Source of the DNA: Gammaproteobacteria bacterium
GTDB lineage: Bacteria; Pseudomonadota; Gammaproteobacteria; Thiohalomonadales; Thiohalomonadaceae
Assembly (NCBI GenBank): GCA_026196575.1
Contig: JAPHSX010000065.1
Coordinates: 1-51,545, forward strand
Length of the DNA: 51,545 nt
Direction: 5' to 3'
The notes under the pieces were generated by a model that worked only from the letters and a program-made list of their open reading frames with translations, was not told the DNA's origin and did no database searches. Positions 49,355 through 51,545 of the stretch are shown one piece after another; within the stretch, counting starts at the first letter, position 1, and every line of letters starts with the position of its first letter. Made by a program: the position numbers and the translations under genes.

Positions 49355-50302
49355 ATGACCTCACCTTTGAATATCGTCTACGCTGGCACCCCCGAGTTCG
49401 CCGCCACCGCCCTGGCGGCGCTGTTGCAGAGCGGACACCACATCAGCGCCGTCTACACCCAGCCGGATCGCCCCGCCGGACGTGGCCGCAAACTCAAGGC
49501 GAGCCCGGTCAAGGAGCTGGCGCTGGCGCACGGCATCGAGGTGCGCCAGCCCGAGACGCTGAAGGAGGCGGCAACACAACAGGCGCTGGCGGCGCTACAC
49601 CCTGATGTGATGATCGTTGCCGCCTACGGCCTGCTGTTGCCACCCGAGGTGCTGGCCATGCCGCGCCTGGGCTGCCTCAACATCCACGCCTCGCTGCTGC
49701 CGCGCTGGCGCGGCGCCGCCCCCATCCAGCGCGCCATCCTCGAAGGCGACCGCGAAACCGGTATCACCATCATGCAGATGGATGCGGGGCTCGACACCGG
49801 CGCCATGCTCTACCAGCTCGCCACCCCGATCAGCGCCGAGGACAACGCCCAGACCCTGCATGATCGCCTCGCCACACTGGGGGCACAAGCCATCCTTGAG
49901 GCACTGGCGGCGCTACAGACAGGCACCCTCACCCCCCAGCCACAGGATGGGAGCCAGGCCAACTACGCAAAAAAACTCAATAAGGCCGAGGCCGAAATTG
50001 ACTGGCGTCTCCCCGCCCCCCGCCTCGCTCGCCAGATAGCCGCCTTCAACCCCTGGCCGGTGGCGCAGAGTCTGCTGGGGGAGCAGGTGCTGCGCGTCTG
50101 GGAGGCCGAGGCACTCCCCGGCACCCATCCCGGCACCGCCCGCCCCGGCCAGGTCATCGCCGCCGATAAACAGGGAATCGATGTGGCCTGCGGTGAGGGC
50201 ACACTTCGCCTGAAACGGTTGCAGCTGCCGGGTGGCAAACCGCTCAGCGCCGCCGAGTTTCTCAATGGCCGCACCCTTGACGGAGCCATCCTGGGTGGCT
50301 AA
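49355..50302 (+). CDS. fmt: Methionyl-tRNA formyltransferase
   Basis: 315 residues. NIVYAGTPEFAATALAAL opens the formyltransferase domain; NIHASLLPRWRGAAPIQRAI is the folate-site signature, followed by MDAGLDTGAML. The C-terminal OB-like domain recognises initiator tRNA (ANYAKKLNKAEAEIDW; FNPWPVA). It formylates Met-tRNAi. Start at 49355; the upstream open frame lies inside def. Its end overlaps rsmB by eight bases. Confidence 0.97.
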   Translation: MTSPLNIVYAGTPEFAATALAALLQSGHHISAVYTQPDRPAGRGRKLKASPVKELALAHGIEVRQPETLKEAATQQALAALHPDVMIVAAYGLLLPPEVLAMPRLGCLNIHASLLPRWRGAAPIQRAILEGDRETGITIMQMDAGLDTGAMLYQLATPISAEDNAQTLHDRLATLGAQAILEALAALQTGTLTPQPQDGSQANYAKKLNKAEAEIDWRLPAPRLARQIAAFNPWPVAQSLLGEQVLRVWEAEALPGTHPGTARPGQVIAADKQGIDVACGEGTLRLKRLQLPGGKPLSAAEFLNGRTLDGAILGG

Positions 50303-51545
50303 GGCGGCCCCCACCCCTCGCCTGATCGCCATCTCGGTTCTCACCCGCGTCAGCGGCGAGGGGCAGTCGCTCTCCTCGTTACTGCCCCACGCCTTCGGCC
50401 CGCTGCCGCCCGAGCGCCGTGCACTGGCGCAGGAGCTCTGCTACGGCACCCTGCGCTGGTGGCACCAGCTTGAGGCCCTGCTTGGCAAACTGATGGAGAA
50501 ACCGCTGCGCCACAAGGATGCCGACATCCACTGCCTGCTGCTCTGCGGCCTCTATCAGCTCGCCTATATGGATCTTCCGCCGCACGCCGCCGTCTCCGAA
50601 ACGGTGGCGATCACTGCCACCCTCAACAAAGGGTGGGCCAAGGGGCTGGTCAACGCGGTGCTGCGCCGCTACCTGCGTGAGCGGGAGGCGCTGGAACAAC
50701 AGCTGGCCGACGATGCCGAGGCGCGCTACGCCCACCCGCGCTGGTTTATCGAGGCCGTGCGTGAGGCGTGGCCGTCACAGTGGCAAGCCATTCTGGAGGC
50801 CAATAACCTGCGCCCGCCGATGACCCTGCGCAACGCCCGCAACCATCAGTCGCGCGATGCCTGCCTGGAGGAGCTGGCGGCTGCCGGGGTTGAGGCCACC
50901 GCCAGCCCACACGCCCCCGACGCCCTCACCCTGGCTCACCCGCGGGAGGTGGAGGGGCTACCCGGCTTCGCCGCGGGGAGGCTCTCGGTACAGGACGCCG
51001 CCGCCCAGCTGGCCGCCACCCTGCTCGCCCCCCAGCCGGGGATGCGTGTGCTGGACGCCTGCGCGGCCCCCGGGGGCAAAACCGGTCATCTTCTGGAAAT
51101 ATGCAGCGATATCACGCTAGTTGCGCTCGATATAGATGAAAAGCGGGTAGCGCGCATCGCCGCCAATCTGGAGCGGTTGCAGTTGCGGGCGACGCTGCTT
51201 TGTGGCGATGCGGCCCACCCCGAGGGGTGGTGGGACGGCCACCCCTTCGACCGCATCCTGCTCGACGCCCCCTGCTCGGCCAGTGGCGTCATCCGCCGCC
51301 ACCCCGATATCAAGCTGCTGCGCCGTCCCGAGGATATCGAGAAACTGGTCACGCTACAGGCGCGCATCCTCACGGCGCTGTGGCCCCTGCTCAAGCCTGG
51401 GGGTATGCTTGTCTACGCCACCTGTTCGGTGCTGCCGCAGGAGAACAGCCTCCAGCTGGAGCACTTTCTCGACGGCAGGGGGGGTGCGCGGGAGAGGAGG
51501 ATCGCCGCCAGCTGGGGGGAAGGGACCACGATCGGCAGACAGATC
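50295..51545 (+). CDS. rsmB: 16S rRNA m5C967 methyltransferase RsmB, 3' end missing
   Basis: 417 residues are visible, running off the window; the E. coli protein has 429, so little is missing. It starts at GTG 50295, with GGAG nine bases upstream, overlapping fmt. An N-terminal NusB-like domain (FGPLPPERRALAQELCYGTLRWWHQLEALL; HAAVSETVAI) is followed by the methyltransferase domain with LDACAAPGGKTGHLLE. The two cysteines are Cys327 in DAPCSASGVIRRHPDIK and Cys377 in YATCSVLPQEN, the latter the nucleophile. Part of def-fmt-rsmB. Confidence 0.95.
   Translation, partial: MAKAAPTPRLIAISVLTRVSGEGQSLSSLLPHAFGPLPPERRALAQELCYGTLRWWHQLEALLGKLMEKPLRHKDADIHCLLLCGLYQLAYMDLPPHAAVSETVAITATLNKGWAKGLVNAVLRRYLREREALEQQLADDAEARYAHPRWFIEAVREAWPSQWQAILEANNLRPPMTLRNARNHQSRDACLEELAAAGVEATASPHAPDALTLAHPREVEGLPGFAAGRLSVQDAAAQLAATLLAPQPGMRVLDACAAPGGKTGHLLEICSDITLVALDIDEKRVARIAANLERLQLRATLLCGDAAHPEGWWDGHPFDRILLDAPCSASGVIRRHPDIKLLRRPEDIEKLVTLQARILTALWPLLKPGGMLVYATCSVLPQENSLQLEHFLDGRGGARERRIAASWGEGTTIGRQI

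Overview
The window is a GC-rich (visually about 60-65 %) bacterial chromosome segment that is almost fully coding. Gene content and order point to a gammaproteobacterium, probably a free-living respiratory species of the Chromatiales/Thiotrichales type. The evidence is the order mnmG-rsmG-parA-parB-atpIBEFHAGDC, the order lysM gene-dprA-smg-topA divergent from def-fmt-rsmB, ubiquinone genes ubiUV, a cbb3 oxidase, and FNR-type operators. This placement is inference from family and synteny knowledge; no database was searched. I see no tRNA, rRNA, CRISPR array, prophage, transposase or insertion sequence.

Layout. 1-3.6 kb: the tail of xerC, an exported FliL-like protein, an unknown protein, then a three-gene unit (hemerythrin, DUF2249, polytopic NnrS/oxidase-I-like protein) behind a textbook class II FNR/Dnr promoter. 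3.6-11.3 kb: a nitronate monooxygenase-like flavoprotein; two radical SAM genes followed by ubiU-ubiV (O2-independent ubiquinone hydroxylation) and a 69-residue unknown; ybaN; and the selenium pair selD-mnmH. 11.4-18.1 kb: a Sel1-repeat protein, typA/bipA, an OmpA-like lipoprotein, pip, dtd, a PEGA/SHOCT lipoprotein and two unknown membrane proteins. 18.1-26.5 kb: a complete cbb3 cytochrome oxidase structural and assembly operon, ccoN-O-Q-P-[37-residue membrane protein]-G-H-I-S, with a second class II FNR promoter. 26.8-30.6 kb: glmS, glmU, slyD. 30.7-37.6 kb: the whole F1Fo ATP synthase operon. 37.9-43.4 kb: parB, parA, rsmG, mnmG, tsaC, purE. 43.4-51.5 kb: topA, smg, dprA and a LysM protein on the minus strand, then def, fmt and a truncated rsmB on the plus strand.

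Together the genes describe a cell adapted to low or fluctuating oxygen: a high-affinity oxidase and a probable NO/O2-handling unit share the same operator architecture, and several oxygen-labile Fe-S enzymes (two radical SAM proteins, UbiU, UbiV) lie nearby. The rest is housekeeping (ATP synthesis, chromosome partition, tRNA modification, cell-wall precursor supply).

The least explained items are: the FNR-box hemerythrin/DUF2249/polytopic unit; the 37-residue membrane peptide inside the cco operon; the 69-residue protein after ubiUV; a long leader before ccoN; an 18-bp-arm inverted repeat between parB and atpI; and an inverted REP pair that ends six bases before the rsmG start codon. I found no convincing wholly new multi-gene system; these are the best candidates.
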